A stretch of 64,000 bases of DNA from Synechococcus sp. MEDNS5 (GTDB taxonomy: Bacteria > Cyanobacteriota > Cyanobacteriia > PCC-6307 > Cyanobiaceae), in the NCBI RefSeq assembly GCF_014279875.1, contig NZ_CP047952.1, positions 1,116,001 through 1,180,000 of the forward strand. The letters run 5' to 3'. The position numbers and the translations under genes are program-made. Under the pieces are notes generated by a model. That model was not told the origin of the DNA. It ran no database searches and worked only from the letters and a program-made list of their open reading frames with translations. Below, in pieces: positions 1 through 8,646 of the stretch (positions are counted from its first letter, which is position 1; each line of letters opens with the position of its first letter).

Positions 1-836
1 GCCCCCGCCGGCTCGAGAATGGACCGGGTGTCTTCAAAGACATCCTTAATCGCCGCACAAATCTCATCGGTGCTGACCGTGACGATGGCGTCGACATAAC
101 GCCGGGCCAGTCGGAACGTGTGTTCACCGACTTCGCGCACGGCCACACCATCAGCGAACAATCCAACTTGTGGAAGTCGAATGCGTTCACCGGCCTCCAG
201 CGACAGGGTCATGGCGGCAGCGTCATGCGGCTCAACACCAATGATCTGCACATCGGGCCATAGGGTTTTCACATAGGCCGCGATGCCTCCGATCAGGCCG
301 CCACCCCCAATGGCGATGTAGATGGCATCTGGGGGACGTGGGCTCTGACGCAGGATTTCCATGCCCACGGTGCCTTGTCCGGCAATGACATCGGGGTCAT
401 CGAAAGGGTGGATGAAGCAAAGGTGCTCGTTTTCACTGCGACGGAGTGCCTCGGCATAGGCCTCGTCGTAAGTTTCACCGTGGAGAACAACTTCGCCTCC
501 CAGTTGCTTCACGGCCTCAACTTTCACGCTTGGCGTGGTGATCGGCATCACAATCACTGCTCGGCAGTGTAGATGGGAGGCACTGAGAGCGACGCCCTGA
601 GCGTGGTTCCCAGCACTGGAGGCGATCACCCCACGGCTCAGTTCCTCTTGGGACAACTGGGCCATGCGGTTGTATGCCCCGCGAAGTTTGAACGAAAAGA
701 CCGGTTGCAGATCCTCCCGCTTGAGTCGGATGGTGTTGGTGAGACGGCGACTGAGATTGCTGGCTACATCGAGGGGGGTTTCACGGGCGACGTCATAGAC
801 CCGTGCACGAAGAATCCTTTGGAGATAGTCGTCCAT
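1..836 (-). CDS. ilvA: Threonine dehydratase (partial, 3' end outside window)
   Basis: This is the PLP-dependent enzyme that deaminates L-threonine to 2-oxobutanoate, the first step towards isoleucine. About 278 N-terminal residues are visible, reading leftward off the window edge. The start is ATG at 836 ([17 protein letters not shown]). The segment [11 protein letters not shown] carries the Schiff-base lysine, followed by [12 protein letters not shown] and the glycine-rich phosphate-binding loop IGGGGLIGG, all hallmarks of the fold-type II threonine/serine dehydratase family. The C-terminal regulatory ACT-like part, which separates biosynthetic IlvA from shorter catabolic forms, lies outside, so that choice is inferred. 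It is divergent from dxs across a 77-bp gap. Confidence 0.93.
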   Translation of the reverse strand, partial: MDDYLQRILRARVYDVARETPLDVASNLSRRLTNTIRLKREDLQPVFSFKLRGAYNRMAQLSQEELSRGVIASSAGNHAQGVALSASHLHCRAVIVMPITTPSVKVEAVKQLGGEVVLHGETYDEAYAEALRRSENEHLCFIHPFDDPDVIAGQGTVGMEILRQSPRPPDAIYIAIGGGGLIGGIAAYVKTLWPDVQIIGVEPHDAAAMTLSLEAGERIRLPQVGLFADGVAVREVGEHTFRLARRYVDAIVTVSTDEICAAIKDVFEDTRSILEPAG

Positions 837-913
837 CTTCCCAGTGTGACAACTCAGCGGCTGTCGCGGCTGGTAAGGAGGGCCCGTAGATTGCCTGAAT
901 CAGAAGCGGGCCC

Positions 914-2857
914 ATGCACCTGAGCGACTTAGCCCATCCCAATGAGCTGCATGGCCTCTCTGTGGCAGAGCTCCAGGACGTTGCTAAACAAATCAGACAA
1001 CGCCATCTCGAGGTTGTTTCCAACAGCGGTGGACATCTCGGGCCCGGGCTGGGAGTTGTCGAGCTGACTCTTGCTCTTTATCAAACCCTTGATCTGGACA
1101 AGGACAGGGTGGTGTGGGATGTGGGCCATCAGGCTTACCCACATAAGTTGATCACAGGCCGTTATGCAGCGTTCGATTCCCTGCGTCAGCAGGGGGGTGT
1201 GGCTGGTTATCTCAAGCGCTGTGAGAGCGATTTCGATCATTTCGGTGCAGGGCACGCCAGCACATCCATTTCTGCTGCTCTCGGAATGGCGATGGCCCGC
1301 GACCGGCAGGGTCTGGACCATAAGTGCGTTGCTGTGATCGGCGATGGCGCTTTGACAGGCGGAATGGCCCTCGAGGCCATCAACCATGCCGGCCACATGC
1401 CTCACACACCCTTCCTGGTGGTGCTGAATGACAACGACATGTCGATCTCTCCCCCTGTTGGGGCGTTGTCAAGCCACCTCAACCGGATGCGACTGAGTCC
1501 TCCGATGCAGTTCCTGTCTGGAAGTGTTGAGGAAAGCATGCGCAATCTTCCTTTCATGGGCGGCGATTTGCCTCCGGAACTGAATCGTTTAAAGGAAAGC
1601 ATGCGCCGACTGGCGGTGCCCAAGGTCGGCGCCGTGTTCGAGGAACTGGGTTTCACTTACATGGGGCCGATTGATGGCCATGACATGGCCGAAATGATTC
1701 GCACGTTCCAGGCAGCCCATCGCATCGGTGGGCCCGTTCTCGTTCACGTCATCACAACGAAAGGTAAGGGCTATCCCTACGCGGAAGCTGATCAAGTTGG
1801 TTATCACGCCCAGTCGGCCTTCGACCTTGGAACCGGGAAAGCACGTCCAAGCAAAACCCCGAAACCTCCTAGTTACAGCAAGGTGTTTGGACAAACACTT
1901 GTGAAAATCTGCGAACAGAATTCAAAGGTGGTTGGCATCACTGCAGCGATGGCAACTGGAACTGGATTGGATCTGCTTCAAAAAGCAGTTCCGGATCAGT
2001 ACGTCGATGTTGGAATTGCAGAACAGCATGCCGTCACGCTTGCTGCAGGCATGGCCTGCGATGGACTCCGTCCGGTCGTCGCTATCTACAGCACATTCCT
2101 GCAGAGAGCGTTTGATCAGATGATCCACGATGTGGGGATTCAGAATCTGCCTGTTACATTCGTGCTCGATCGGGCGGGCATCGTCGGTGCCGACGGCCCG
2201 ACGCATCAGGGTCAGTACGACATCAGCTATCTGCGGGCGATTCCGAACTTCACCGTGATGGCCCCGAAAGACGAAGCCGAATTGCAAAGGATGCTGGTCA
2301 GCAGCCTCCAGCATTCAGGTCCTTGTGCCATCAGAATCCCCCGTGGACCCGGTGAAGGAGTTCCGCTGATGGAAGAGGGCTGGGAACCTCTGCCCATCGG
2401 TCGTGGCGAACTTCTGCGGGAAGGTGACGATCTTCTGATTGTGGCTTACGGAGCCATGAACTCAAAAGCGATGGCAACCGCCGAACTGCTCGCTGCCCAA
2501 GGAGTGGACAGCACGGTTGTGAATGCGAGATTCCTCAGGCCTCTGGACGATGAGCTGTTCCATCCACTGGCTCGGCGAATCGGCAAGGTTGTCACGATTG
2601 AGGAGGGAACCTTGTCAGGGGGGTTCGGATCTGCTGTCACCGAGTCGCTTAGTGACGCAGACATCAAGCCATCAATCCTGCGTTTGGGAATCCCAGACGT
2701 TCTTGTTGATCATGCAACCCCCCAGCAGAGTTTTGAACAGCTGGGTCTAACGCCCGTACAAATGGCAGAGAAGATCAAAACGTTTGTTCAGCGTGCCAAA
2801 GGGACATCTGCCAGTCCATTCATCCAGCAGCCGAGCATGACCGTCGTTGAGAGCTGA
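914..2857 (+). CDS. dxs: 1-deoxy-D-xylulose-5-phosphate synthase
   Basis: This enzyme condenses pyruvate and glyceraldehyde 3-phosphate to DXP, the entry step of the MEP isoprenoid pathway that feeds chlorophyll phytol, carotenoids and quinones. The 647 residues match the usual family length. An N-terminal TPP-binding half contains [18 protein letters not shown] near residue 150. A transketolase pyrimidine-binding half follows from about residue 320 ([18 protein letters not shown]), then the C-terminal transketolase domain (FGSAVTE). The start is ATG at 914. It is divergent from ilvA and convergent with psaK; a hairpin lies between dxs and psaK. Identification is firm. Confidence 0.97.
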   Translation: MHLSDLAHPNELHGLSVAELQDVAKQIRQRHLEVVSNSGGHLGPGLGVVELTLALYQTLDLDKDRVVWDVGHQAYPHKLITGRYAAFDSLRQQGGVAGYLKRCESDFDHFGAGHASTSISAALGMAMARDRQGLDHKCVAVIGDGALTGGMALEAINHAGHMPHTPFLVVLNDNDMSISPPVGALSSHLNRMRLSPPMQFLSGSVEESMRNLPFMGGDLPPELNRLKESMRRLAVPKVGAVFEELGFTYMGPIDGHDMAEMIRTFQAAHRIGGPVLVHVITTKGKGYPYAEADQVGYHAQSAFDLGTGKARPSKTPKPPSYSKVFGQTLVKICEQNSKVVGITAAMATGTGLDLLQKAVPDQYVDVGIAEQHAVTLAAGMACDGLRPVVAIYSTFLQRAFDQMIHDVGIQNLPVTFVLDRAGIVGADGPTHQGQYDISYLRAIPNFTVMAPKDEAELQRMLVSSLQHSGPCAIRIPRGPGEGVPLMEEGWEPLPIGRGELLREGDDLLIVAYGAMNSKAMATAELLAAQGVDSTVVNARFLRPLDDELFHPLARRIGKVVTIEEGTLSGGFGSAVTESLSDADIKPSILRLGIPDVLVDHATPQQSFEQLGLTPVQMAEKIKTFVQRAKGTSASPFIQQPSMTVVES

Positions 2858-2860
2858 GGA

Positions 2861-2884
2861 CTCAGGAGGGAAGGCCCCCCTGAG
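2861..2884. terminator. Hairpin between convergent dxs and psaK
   Basis: A 10-bp stem (CTCAGGAGGG against CCCCCCTGAG, one A-C mismatch) with a 4-nt loop sits in the 39-bp gap between the dxs and psaK stop codons. There is no T-run on either strand, so terminator function is inferred from position and stem strength only. Confidence 0.45.
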
Positions 2885-2896
2885 CTCACCGATGCA

Positions 2897-3154
2897 TCAG
2901 AAGACGCCGCGGGTTGACAGACCAAGAATGGCACCCATTCCCAGCAGGTGGCCGAAGCTGGTGCAGCCGAGCATGGCACCGTGACTCATGCCACCGAAGA
3001 AGGATCCGCTCGGCATTTTTGCGCCTTCGTTGGGGTACTTGATCGTGGCCTTGCCGATAGCGATCGCAATCACATTGCAGATGATCATCACCAGAGCCAC
3101 CTTGGGTGTCCAGGTCACGGAAGCAGGAGTGATGGCCAGAAGGGACAGGAACAT
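2897..3154 (-). CDS. psaK: Photosystem I reaction center subunit PsaK
   Basis: This is a small PSI membrane subunit at the edge of the complex, involved in antenna chlorophyll binding and, in cyanobacteria, in state transitions. The 85 residues fit the family length. Two hydrophobic segments are visible (about residues 14-32 and 55-80), separated by a basic/glycine loop, and the protein ends GAILGLSTRGVF. I chose ATG at 3154 (MFLSLLAITPASVTW) because it gives the family length; a longer frame to 3241 exists but would overlap the upstream gene. It follows DUF3593 by 67 bp on the same strand, so transcription may be shared with the Ycf49-like pair. Confidence 0.9.
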   Translation of the reverse strand: MFLSLLAITPASVTWTPKVALVMIICNVIAIAIGKATIKYPNEGAKMPSGSFFGGMSHGAMLGCTSFGHLLGMGAILGLSTRGVF

Positions 3155-3221
3155 GCGGTAAACAGGCGACGCCTTATCTTCAGCGTTCACACAGCCTGAG
3201 CCCACCTCTCGTAAGAGATAT

Positions 3222-3512
3222 TCATCGCTTCGGCACATCAACTCTGAGAAGACCAGCCACGATCAGAGCGTTGCTGAAAGTGAGGAAGGCTTCAGCGCCG
3301 CCATGAAGAGGATCGATGGCAACGAGTTCGGCATCGAAGCGAACCAGAGCCACAACGGCGGCAACGATGGTGACGCCAACAAATAGAAGAGTGAGTTGAA
3401 AGCCAACGCGCGCGAGCCGGTTGAACCAGCCGTTGCTTCCGAGTTTGTACAGGAAGAAGAGATACGGGAAAAGCGAAAGCGCAAAGACGGGTGCCGGATC
3501 AAAATTGTCCAT
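3222..3512 (-). CDS. DUF3593 membrane protein, conserved in cyanobacteria and plastids
   Basis: A 96-residue protein beginning MDNFDPAPVFALSLFPYLFF. It has about three hydrophobic segments: residues 8-25, a central VGVTIVAAVVALVRF stretch, and a C-terminal FSNALIVAGLL stretch. I recognise it as a DUF3593-type protein, a family of cyanobacteria and chloroplast-bearing eukaryotes with no established function. Its ATG overlaps the upstream DUF2499 stop by one base (TGATG), a sign of translational coupling, and psaK follows. The context suggests a thylakoid role, possibly linked to PSI; that is inference. A longer frame running to 3779 is only the shadow of DUF2499. Confidence 0.75.
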   Translation of the reverse strand: MDNFDPAPVFALSLFPYLFFLYKLGSNGWFNRLARVGFQLTLLFVGVTIVAAVVALVRFDAELVAIDPLHGGAEAFLTFSNALIVAGLLRVDVPKR

Positions 3513-3832
3513 CACTGCTCCTCCTGAGATGGTGATTCGGGAACTGATGCCATATGACCGTTCGCTGCTGCCAAGGCAAGACAACAATTGCCCAAAAGGG
3601 TTGTGAATGCCTGAAGCGTGACCAACCACCGCAATGATTCGGCGTTGTCGTAGAGGTGCCAGGTGCATGCCGCCATCGCACTGATCAATGCCGGAACCAT
3701 GGCAAGGCTGAAGAGGCTCATGCCTGCCAACTTCAGACCAGGAGAGCGGCGCTGGATCAGAACAATGGCAGCAAGCCACTCAACAACAGATGCCCAGTGG
3801 ATCCACCAGGTCCCGAGTGACAGTTCGTGCAT
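3512..3832 (-). CDS. DUF2499 / Ycf49-like membrane protein
   Basis: A 106-residue protein starting MHELSLGTWWIHWASVVEW, with three hydrophobic segments (about 10-28, 38-56 and 68-90) and a short polar tail. The length, WIHWASVVEW start and membrane layout fit the Ycf49/DUF2499 family, which is encoded in some plastid genomes and most cyanobacteria and has no assigned biochemical function. It is the first gene of a coupled pair with DUF3593 (TGATG overlap at 3510-3514) and lies upstream of psaK. It is divergent from csaB across 45 bp, so promoters for both must be in or near that gap. Confidence 0.78.
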   Translation of the reverse strand: MHELSLGTWWIHWASVVEWLAAIVLIQRRSPGLKLAGMSLFSLAMVPALISAMAACTWHLYDNAESLRWLVTLQAFTTLLGNCCLALAAANGHMASVPESPSQEEQ

Positions 3833-3877
3833 GACAGCGGATCGATCGCTCTACCGTAATGGCACTGCCATTCGATA

Positions 3878-4981
3878 ATGGACAGAAGCGTGGGGATGAT
3901 TTTGGCGCACTCAAGCAACAGCGGCCGTCCCAGGATTCTGATTTGCGGGTACTACGGAGAGCACAACCTGGGGGACGATGCGCTGCTTTCAGTTCTCCTG
4001 AATCAGCTGGACGATCGATGGGAACCAGTGATCACAGCAAGAGATCGCCAAGCAGTGGAGTCATTGGCCCCAGGCATTGAGACTGTTGACAGGCGTTCTC
4101 TGGCAACGGTGCTGAAGGCAGTGAGGCAGGTTGATGCCCTGATTCTGGGTGGAGGAAGCCTGCTTCAAGATTCAACGAGCACTCGCAGTTTGATCTATTA
4201 CATCCTTCTCATCTGGTGCGCAAAGAGTCTCCAGAAGCCAGTCCTGTTGTGGGGGCAAGGTTTAGGACCATTGAAACGAAGGTTCAGCAGGTTGCTGGTT
4301 CGAACGTCATTAAAAACGATTAGCTCAGTTACCTGGAGAGACCCATCCTCGATGAATCAGGCAATGGAATGGAAGCTGGACGTACCGATGAAAATTGGAC
4401 CAGATCCCGTTTGGGCTCATTCAGCACCGGCCTGGACATCGGGACAGTCGTTGATCTTGTGTTGGAGGCCTACTCCACTTTTAAACATCAGCGGCTGGCA
4501 TCGGCTCGTCAATTCGTTGTCTCGATTCAGTGAGATGCATGATTTGAATGTTATTTGGCTTGCATTTCATGGACATCAAGATGCCAGCTTATATCAGTCT
4601 TTGCTCGAAGAAAATATTGTTCCAAATGCACTCGAACAACGGTCAACTGTTCATATTGCAGAGTCGATCCCTCAAGTTCAAAAACTTTTCAGCGAGTCGA
4701 GAATGGTGATTGCTATGAGGCTACATGCCCTTATTTTGGCTGCCGTAGGTGGTGTTCCGACGAGTGCACTGAGCTACGACCCAAAAGTGAGGGCAGCAGC
4801 CGATCTTGCAGATATTACGTGCTCTGAACTCAACAATCATTTGTCAGAGCATCATTTAATAAGCCAATGGAAAGAGGCAATGAAAACTCATCTCGATGAG
4901 TGTAATATTCATGCGTTAGCATGCGACGCAAAAGTTCACAGCAAAGTAATGAATGAAAAACTGTGCAAACTAATTAATTGA
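3878..4981 (+). CDS. csaB: Polysaccharide pyruvyl transferase, CsaB family
   Basis: Members of this family transfer pyruvate from phosphoenolpyruvate to cell-wall polysaccharide sugars, and in several bacteria the ketal anchors SLH-domain proteins. The 367 residues carry the N-terminal signature CGYYGEHNLGDDALL, then LILGGGSLLQDSTS and LWGQGLGPL, typical of this GT-B-like fold. A late AMRLHALILAAVGGVP segment matches the conserved nucleotide-sugar-type site. An alternative start is ATG 3896 (MILAHSSNSG). The 3' third becomes visibly AT-rich (from about 4.5 kb), merging with the low-GC block downstream. It is convergent with the phosphate-binding protein gene. Family assignment is good; the exact acceptor polysaccharide is unknown. 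Confidence 0.86.
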   Translation: MDRSVGMILAHSSNSGRPRILICGYYGEHNLGDDALLSVLLNQLDDRWEPVITARDRQAVESLAPGIETVDRRSLATVLKAVRQVDALILGGGSLLQDSTSTRSLIYYILLIWCAKSLQKPVLLWGQGLGPLKRRFSRLLVRTSLKTISSVTWRDPSSMNQAMEWKLDVPMKIGPDPVWAHSAPAWTSGQSLILCWRPTPLLNISGWHRLVNSLSRFSEMHDLNVIWLAFHGHQDASLYQSLLEENIVPNALEQRSTVHIAESIPQVQKLFSESRMVIAMRLHALILAAVGGVPTSALSYDPKVRAAADLADITCSELNNHLSEHHLISQWKEAMKTHLDECNIHALACDAKVHSKVMNEKLCKLIN

Positions 4982-5011
4982 GGACAATAAGCGAAATAAA
5001 TTGAAATTAAG

Positions 5012-6031
5012 TTAACGGAACTGTGGTTTTTTATGAACATCAAAACTTGTTTGTAGAATTTGTCCAATTGTTAAACCAACGGGGATTTTGCCGGCAAATG
5101 ATGTTCCGAGAATATGACGGTAAAGCTTGGAATCGACAAGTCGATAGGTCGCACTTTGCAAAGGAATATAATTTGCCTGTGTCACAAGCTGTTCGACGTT
5201 ACGCAGATAATAAGTGATGAAGTTGCGAAAAGACGTGTTATTGCGTAAAGAACGATCGTTAACATAAAGGAACAGAGGACGGGAAAGAGGCTGATAGATC
5301 TCTTTTTGTACGGCCGCTAAAGAGGGAAGAATGGCATTCCCCTTACCATTAACAATTCGAATGGCTTTGAGTTTTGATTGATTGTTAAGGAAGTAGGAAA
5401 AACCGAAATATCCTAGAGCGTTTGGATTATTTGCGACACAATTAACAATGACATTGTCATCCTCGCTAGATTTATAATCGGTTCTAGAATTAGCTTTGGA
5501 CTTATTGATGGCTTTATTAAAGATATCAAATGTACCGGAATCCTTACCTGGCCCACAAAGTTTAATTTGCTTATCGGGAAAATCAAGATTGACTTGATTC
5601 CAGGTTTGTACCTTGTCCTGTGATGCCTTGGACCATAAACGTGAAAGCTCGGACGGAGTTAAGGAATTAAGCCAACGGTTCGATTTGTTAACAACCACAG
5701 TAATGGCGTCAAAGGCTATCGGTAATTCAATAAATTTGACACCGTTCCGTTGGCAAGCAATGATTTCCTTTGCACTAATAGGCCTTGATGCATTGGCAAG
5801 AGGAATTTTATTGCTGCAAAACTCCCTAAAACCTGCGGAGGATCCAGTTGACCGCAAAGAAAACGAAACGTTTTTTCCTTGACTTGTTTCGTTGAATTTT
5901 TTAATTGCTAAGGATGTAATGGGATAAACCGTACTGGATCCAGCAATTGAGAGCCCTGCAGCCGAAGCTGCAGCACTAAGGCTAGAGACGAGTGCAAATG
6001 AAGCGAGGAAAAAAGAAGGTCTTAATCCCAT
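5012..6031 (-). CDS. sphX: Phosphate-binding protein, PstS/SphX family
   Basis: This is a periplasmic solute-binding protein of the phosphate ABC transporter type. The 339 residues begin with a signal peptide (MGLRPSFFLASFALVSSLSA, likely cut after ASA-AG), then LSIAGSSTVYPITS. RSTGSSAGFREFC and GKDSGTFDIF follow, which line the phosphate site in this family. The lack of a lipobox and the presence of Cys pairs fit SphX-type proteins better than classical PstS, but separating the two by eye is uncertain. It lies far from pstCAB (pstC is about 15 kb away) and downstream of corA. A Pho-box-like repeat precedes it. Codon use is AT-rich compared with most of the window. Confidence 0.82.
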   Translation of the reverse strand: MGLRPSFFLASFALVSSLSAAASAAGLSIAGSSTVYPITSLAIKKFNETSQGKNVSFSLRSTGSSAGFREFCSNKIPLANASRPISAKEIIACQRNGVKFIELPIAFDAITVVVNKSNRWLNSLTPSELSRLWSKASQDKVQTWNQVNLDFPDKQIKLCGPGKDSGTFDIFNKAINKSKANSRTDYKSSEDDNVIVNCVANNPNALGYFGFSYFLNNQSKLKAIRIVNGKGNAILPSLAAVQKEIYQPLSRPLFLYVNDRSLRNNTSFRNFITYYLRNVEQLVTQANYIPLQSATYRLVDSKLYRHILGTSFAGKIPVGLTIGQILQTSFDVHKKPQFR

Positions 6032-6077
6032 TTTGTAAAAACTGACACCATTATTCTGGATACAGAAAACCTGCGAT

Positions 6078-6096
6078 GGGTTAACAACTCGTTAGG
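6078..6096 (-). promoter_or_regulatory. Candidate Pho box upstream of sphX/pstS
   Basis: On the minus strand two 8-bp half-sites separated by 3 bp read CCTAACGA-GTT-GTTAACCC, with TTAAC/CTAAC cores exactly 11 bp apart. The cyanobacterial PhoB/SphR box is described as CTTAACCT-like repeats with the same 8+3+8 spacing. The site lies 46-65 nt upstream of the ATG at 6031 and overlaps the corA stop codon. The match is imperfect. Confidence 0.4.
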
Positions 6097-7246
6097 GACC
6101 GAATTTTCGACTACGGCCCGAAAGATCTTGAAACCATCCCCGCTTCCATAGAAAATAAGCTTGGAAAAGAGCAATCAAAGTCATTAATATCAACGAATAC
6201 ATGTATCCATATTTCCATTTTAATTCGGGCATATTTTCAAAGTTCATGCCATAAATGCCCGCAATGAAGGTTAATGGGGCAAAAATAGTACTCACAATAG
6301 TAAGTGTTTTGATGATCTGATTCATGACATTACCCGTACTGGCCATGTAAGCATCGTTAATACTATTCAGCTGAAGACGAATACTATCCCCTATTTCCAG
6401 CAAAGTATTGACGTGTTCGGCCATATCATGAAGGCCTTCGCGGGCAACTGGCCCAAGTAAACGTTGACTTTGCCTGAGAAGAATAATCAATTCATTGCGT
6501 AATGGCCACAACTGTCGGCGTGCGACACGATGATTAAACCTGACTTGATAAGCTCGATTAAGAACTGAAGGTTTTGGTTTTAACAAGGCTCGTTCCTCCA
6601 AATCATCGAGGAACACACTCATCGCCTCAAGCATGGGCAGATGGCTATCAAGAATATCATCAATGACAAAATGAAATAAATTATCTAAATCGATAGCTTT
6701 AACGTTGTTCCTCTTAAAATTGAGCCATGCCTCGAGGTCACTGAAGGTGCGCTGGGGGTTCTCCTGGATTGTGATCAACATGCGATTGGTTAGTACTAAA
6801 TTGTATTGAGTGCTAATTAGATGCGTTGGATCAGTCGCATGAGAGAATTCGTGAAGTACCGCCAAGACAGAATTATTTGTTGAAGTGATTCTCGATTTTT
6901 GTGGAAAAGTCAGGAGAATATCAATGACACTAGGTTCCAGAGAAAGTAAAGACAAGTACTGATGCAGCAAGTCCATATTGCCAAGACCACGGAACTGCAG
7001 CCACATCAATGCTTGAGAGGAGATAAGTAATTCAAGTTCTTCACAATTGTGCACCTGAATACAAGACACTACCTCGTCGTTGAACTGCAGAACTTTGCAA
7101 GAAAAGGGTGCCTTGCCTCCATGCAGAAATAAATGAGCGGGTAGATCTCCTGGACGTTCAAGTAAAGGTAAAGGTTCCGGAATACTATCAGGGGCCAGGC
7201 GATCACCAGGTTTAAACAGTGATTGGTCAGATGGTGAATCAGCCAT
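6092..7246 (-). CDS. corA: CorA-family magnesium/cobalt transport protein
   Basis: This is a pentameric inner-membrane channel for Mg2+ (or Co2+/Ni2+). At 384 residues it is somewhat longer than E. coli CorA. A long cytoplasmic, mostly helical N-terminal domain (about residues 1-315) is followed by two C-terminal membrane helices. The first ends in FIAGIYGMNFENMPE, containing the family GMN selectivity motif; the second is YMYSLILMTLIALFQAYFLW. The end is basic (KRGWFQ). The start is ATG at 7246. It is the next gene upstream of sphX (60-bp gap) and lies downstream of the ggt operon after a 428-bp gap. Sequence is AT-rich. The ion specificity cannot be read from the motif. Confidence 0.92.
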   Translation of the reverse strand: MADSPSDQSLFKPGDRLAPDSIPEPLPLLERPGDLPAHLFLHGGKAPFSCKVLQFNDEVVSCIQVHNCEELELLISSQALMWLQFRGLGNMDLLHQYLSLLSLEPSVIDILLTFPQKSRITSTNNSVLAVLHEFSHATDPTHLISTQYNLVLTNRMLITIQENPQRTFSDLEAWLNFKRNNVKAIDLDNLFHFVIDDILDSHLPMLEAMSVFLDDLEERALLKPKPSVLNRAYQVRFNHRVARRQLWPLRNELIILLRQSQRLLGPVAREGLHDMAEHVNTLLEIGDSIRLQLNSINDAYMASTGNVMNQIIKTLTIVSTIFAPLTFIAGIYGMNFENMPELKWKYGYMYSLILMTLIALFQAYFLWKRGWFQDLSGRSRKFGP

Positions 7247-7674
7247 GACTACGATCTATCATTTTCATTATGATGAGATCCATTGAATATAATTGAATTC
7301 ACTGATTGCTTTAATGATGTAAAGCCTGTTCTGTAGACGACAAATCCGGTCGAATGGCTGATTTTTCAAGGGATACTGTAAATTAAATGACACTTGAATG
7401 ATCAATGCAATCAATGGTGAGAGATTGACGATCTAGAAAGAATGAAGAGCTAATCTCCAGATTTGATGACAGTGATTGATGTTAAGGGAAATCTCAAGTT
7501 TGAGGTTATCACATTTACCGAGAATCTAGAAGCGTCTTACATTATCTTTCAGGTATTGTGATAGCCATTTGGGTTCATGGACTTGATACATTAAATTGTA
7601 ATGTCTGTCGTTAACAAGCACATAAATTCATGAACTTACATGTATTCCATTAAGTGAGAAAATTCATGACTAAC
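7247..7674. other. 428-bp AT-rich intergenic region between ggtA and corA
   Basis: This is the only gene-free stretch over 300 bp in the window. No ORF of useful length, tRNA or strong terminator is visible. Base composition is extreme: the line 7261-7320 has 15 G/C of 60 by hand count. A weak CTCAA-AC-TTGAG inverted repeat occurs around 7490-7505. It must contain the corA promoter (minus strand) and possibly the end of the ggt transcript. A small RNA cannot be excluded. Confidence 0.6.
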
Positions 7675-8646
7675 TTAACTTGTACGCAACCCTGTGACGA
7701 CATCAAAATGAAAAACTTTTGATTTATCCCATTGCACGAAGACACGTTCAGGACAATTAAATGATGGTTCCACGACCATTCTTAACTCGCCTTCTGCTGA
7801 TTCAAGATAAAGAAGTTGTGTGTTGCCGAGCCATTCTCGTGCAATCAGACGACAGGCTAAGCCTGAATCGCAAATTTTAAGATGTTCCGGACGAATTGCC
7901 AGAATCTGACTCTGGCGCGGCTTTAGGCAATTAATCTGGGGACGACCCAAAAACTGAGCGACAAAAAGTGAAGACGGGTTTTGGTACAGGTTAATCGGTG
8001 TATCTAGCTGTTCTATAATCCCCTGATTGAGAATCGCAATCTTGTTAGCTATAGCCAACGCCTCACTTTGATCGTGCGTGACATAGACAGTTGGTTTTTC
8101 TTGATTCAGAATAAGCTTCCGAAGCTCAGGTCTGATCTGTTCACGTAATTGAGCATCCAAATTACTCATTGGCTCATCAAGTAAATAGACCTTTGCATCT
8201 CTAAGCAATGCACGAGCTAAAGCCACCCTTTGCCTTTGGCCACCAGATAATGCTGAAGGTTGATGGTATGCTCGATCAGCTAACTGCACAACATCAAGAA
8301 TATGCTTTATCCTTCGACTTCTTTGTTCCGAGCGCACACCGCGAATACGTAGACCTAGCTCGAGGTTCTCGTAGATTGTTAAATGAGGAAGAAGGGCATA
8401 ACTTTGGAAGACCATACCCACTGCCCGATCAGATGGTTTGGATGTAGTGACATCACGGTTCTCAATTTTGATTCTGCCATGTTGACACTCATCCAATCCT
8501 GCGATCAATCGAAGTGTCGAGCTTTTTCCACAACCACTTGGTCCCACAAGAACAAGACATTCGTCCTGTTTCACTGAGAATGTTAAATTACGAACAATCC
8601 AATTCGAATTAATTTGACGTCCAACAGAATCAAGTTCAAGTGTCAT
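7675..8646 (-). CDS. ggtA: ABC transporter ATPase, glucosylglycerol/compatible-solute import
   Basis: This is the ATPase of a CUT1-type sugar importer. The 323 residues show Walker A (GPSGCGKSS, about residue 36), Q-loop (MVFQSYALLPHL), signature LSGGQRQRVALARAL, Walker B (VYLLDEPMSNLDAQ) and the switch His (VYVTHDQSEAL). A C-terminal TOBE-like regulatory domain follows (LAIRPEHL), as in MalK. It is the last gene of ggpS-ggtB-C-D-A, and its ATG overlaps the ggtD stop by 4 bp. Assignment to glucosylglycerol rests on ggpS being in the same operon; other disaccharide-like osmolytes (sucrose, trehalose) may also be taken up, as reported for the Synechocystis Ggt system. Confidence 0.85.
   Translation of the reverse strand: MTLELDSVGRQINSNWIVRNLTFSVKQDECLVLVGPSGCGKSSTLRLIAGLDECQHGRIKIENRDVTTSKPSDRAVGMVFQSYALLPHLTIYENLELGLRIRGVRSEQRSRRIKHILDVVQLADRAYHQPSALSGGQRQRVALARALLRDAKVYLLDEPMSNLDAQLREQIRPELRKLILNQEKPTVYVTHDQSEALAIANKIAILNQGIIEQLDTPINLYQNPSSLFVAQFLGRPQINCLKPRQSQILAIRPEHLKICDSGLACRLIAREWLGNTQLLYLESAEGELRMVVEPSFNCPERVFVQWDKSKVFHFDVVTGLRTS

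Noticed and set aside
929-1405. 158-codon open frame antisense to dxs
   Set aside because: Opposite the conserved TPP-binding region; no homology seen.
3060-3067. HIP1-like GCGATCGC sites (also 20618-20625)
   Set aside because: Common cyanobacterial octamer; too few here to mean anything locally.
7247-7674. A hidden small gene or sRNA in the 428-bp gap
   Set aside because: No ORF with plausible start and Shine-Dalgarno and no clear hairpin-plus-T-run; cannot be excluded but not supported.
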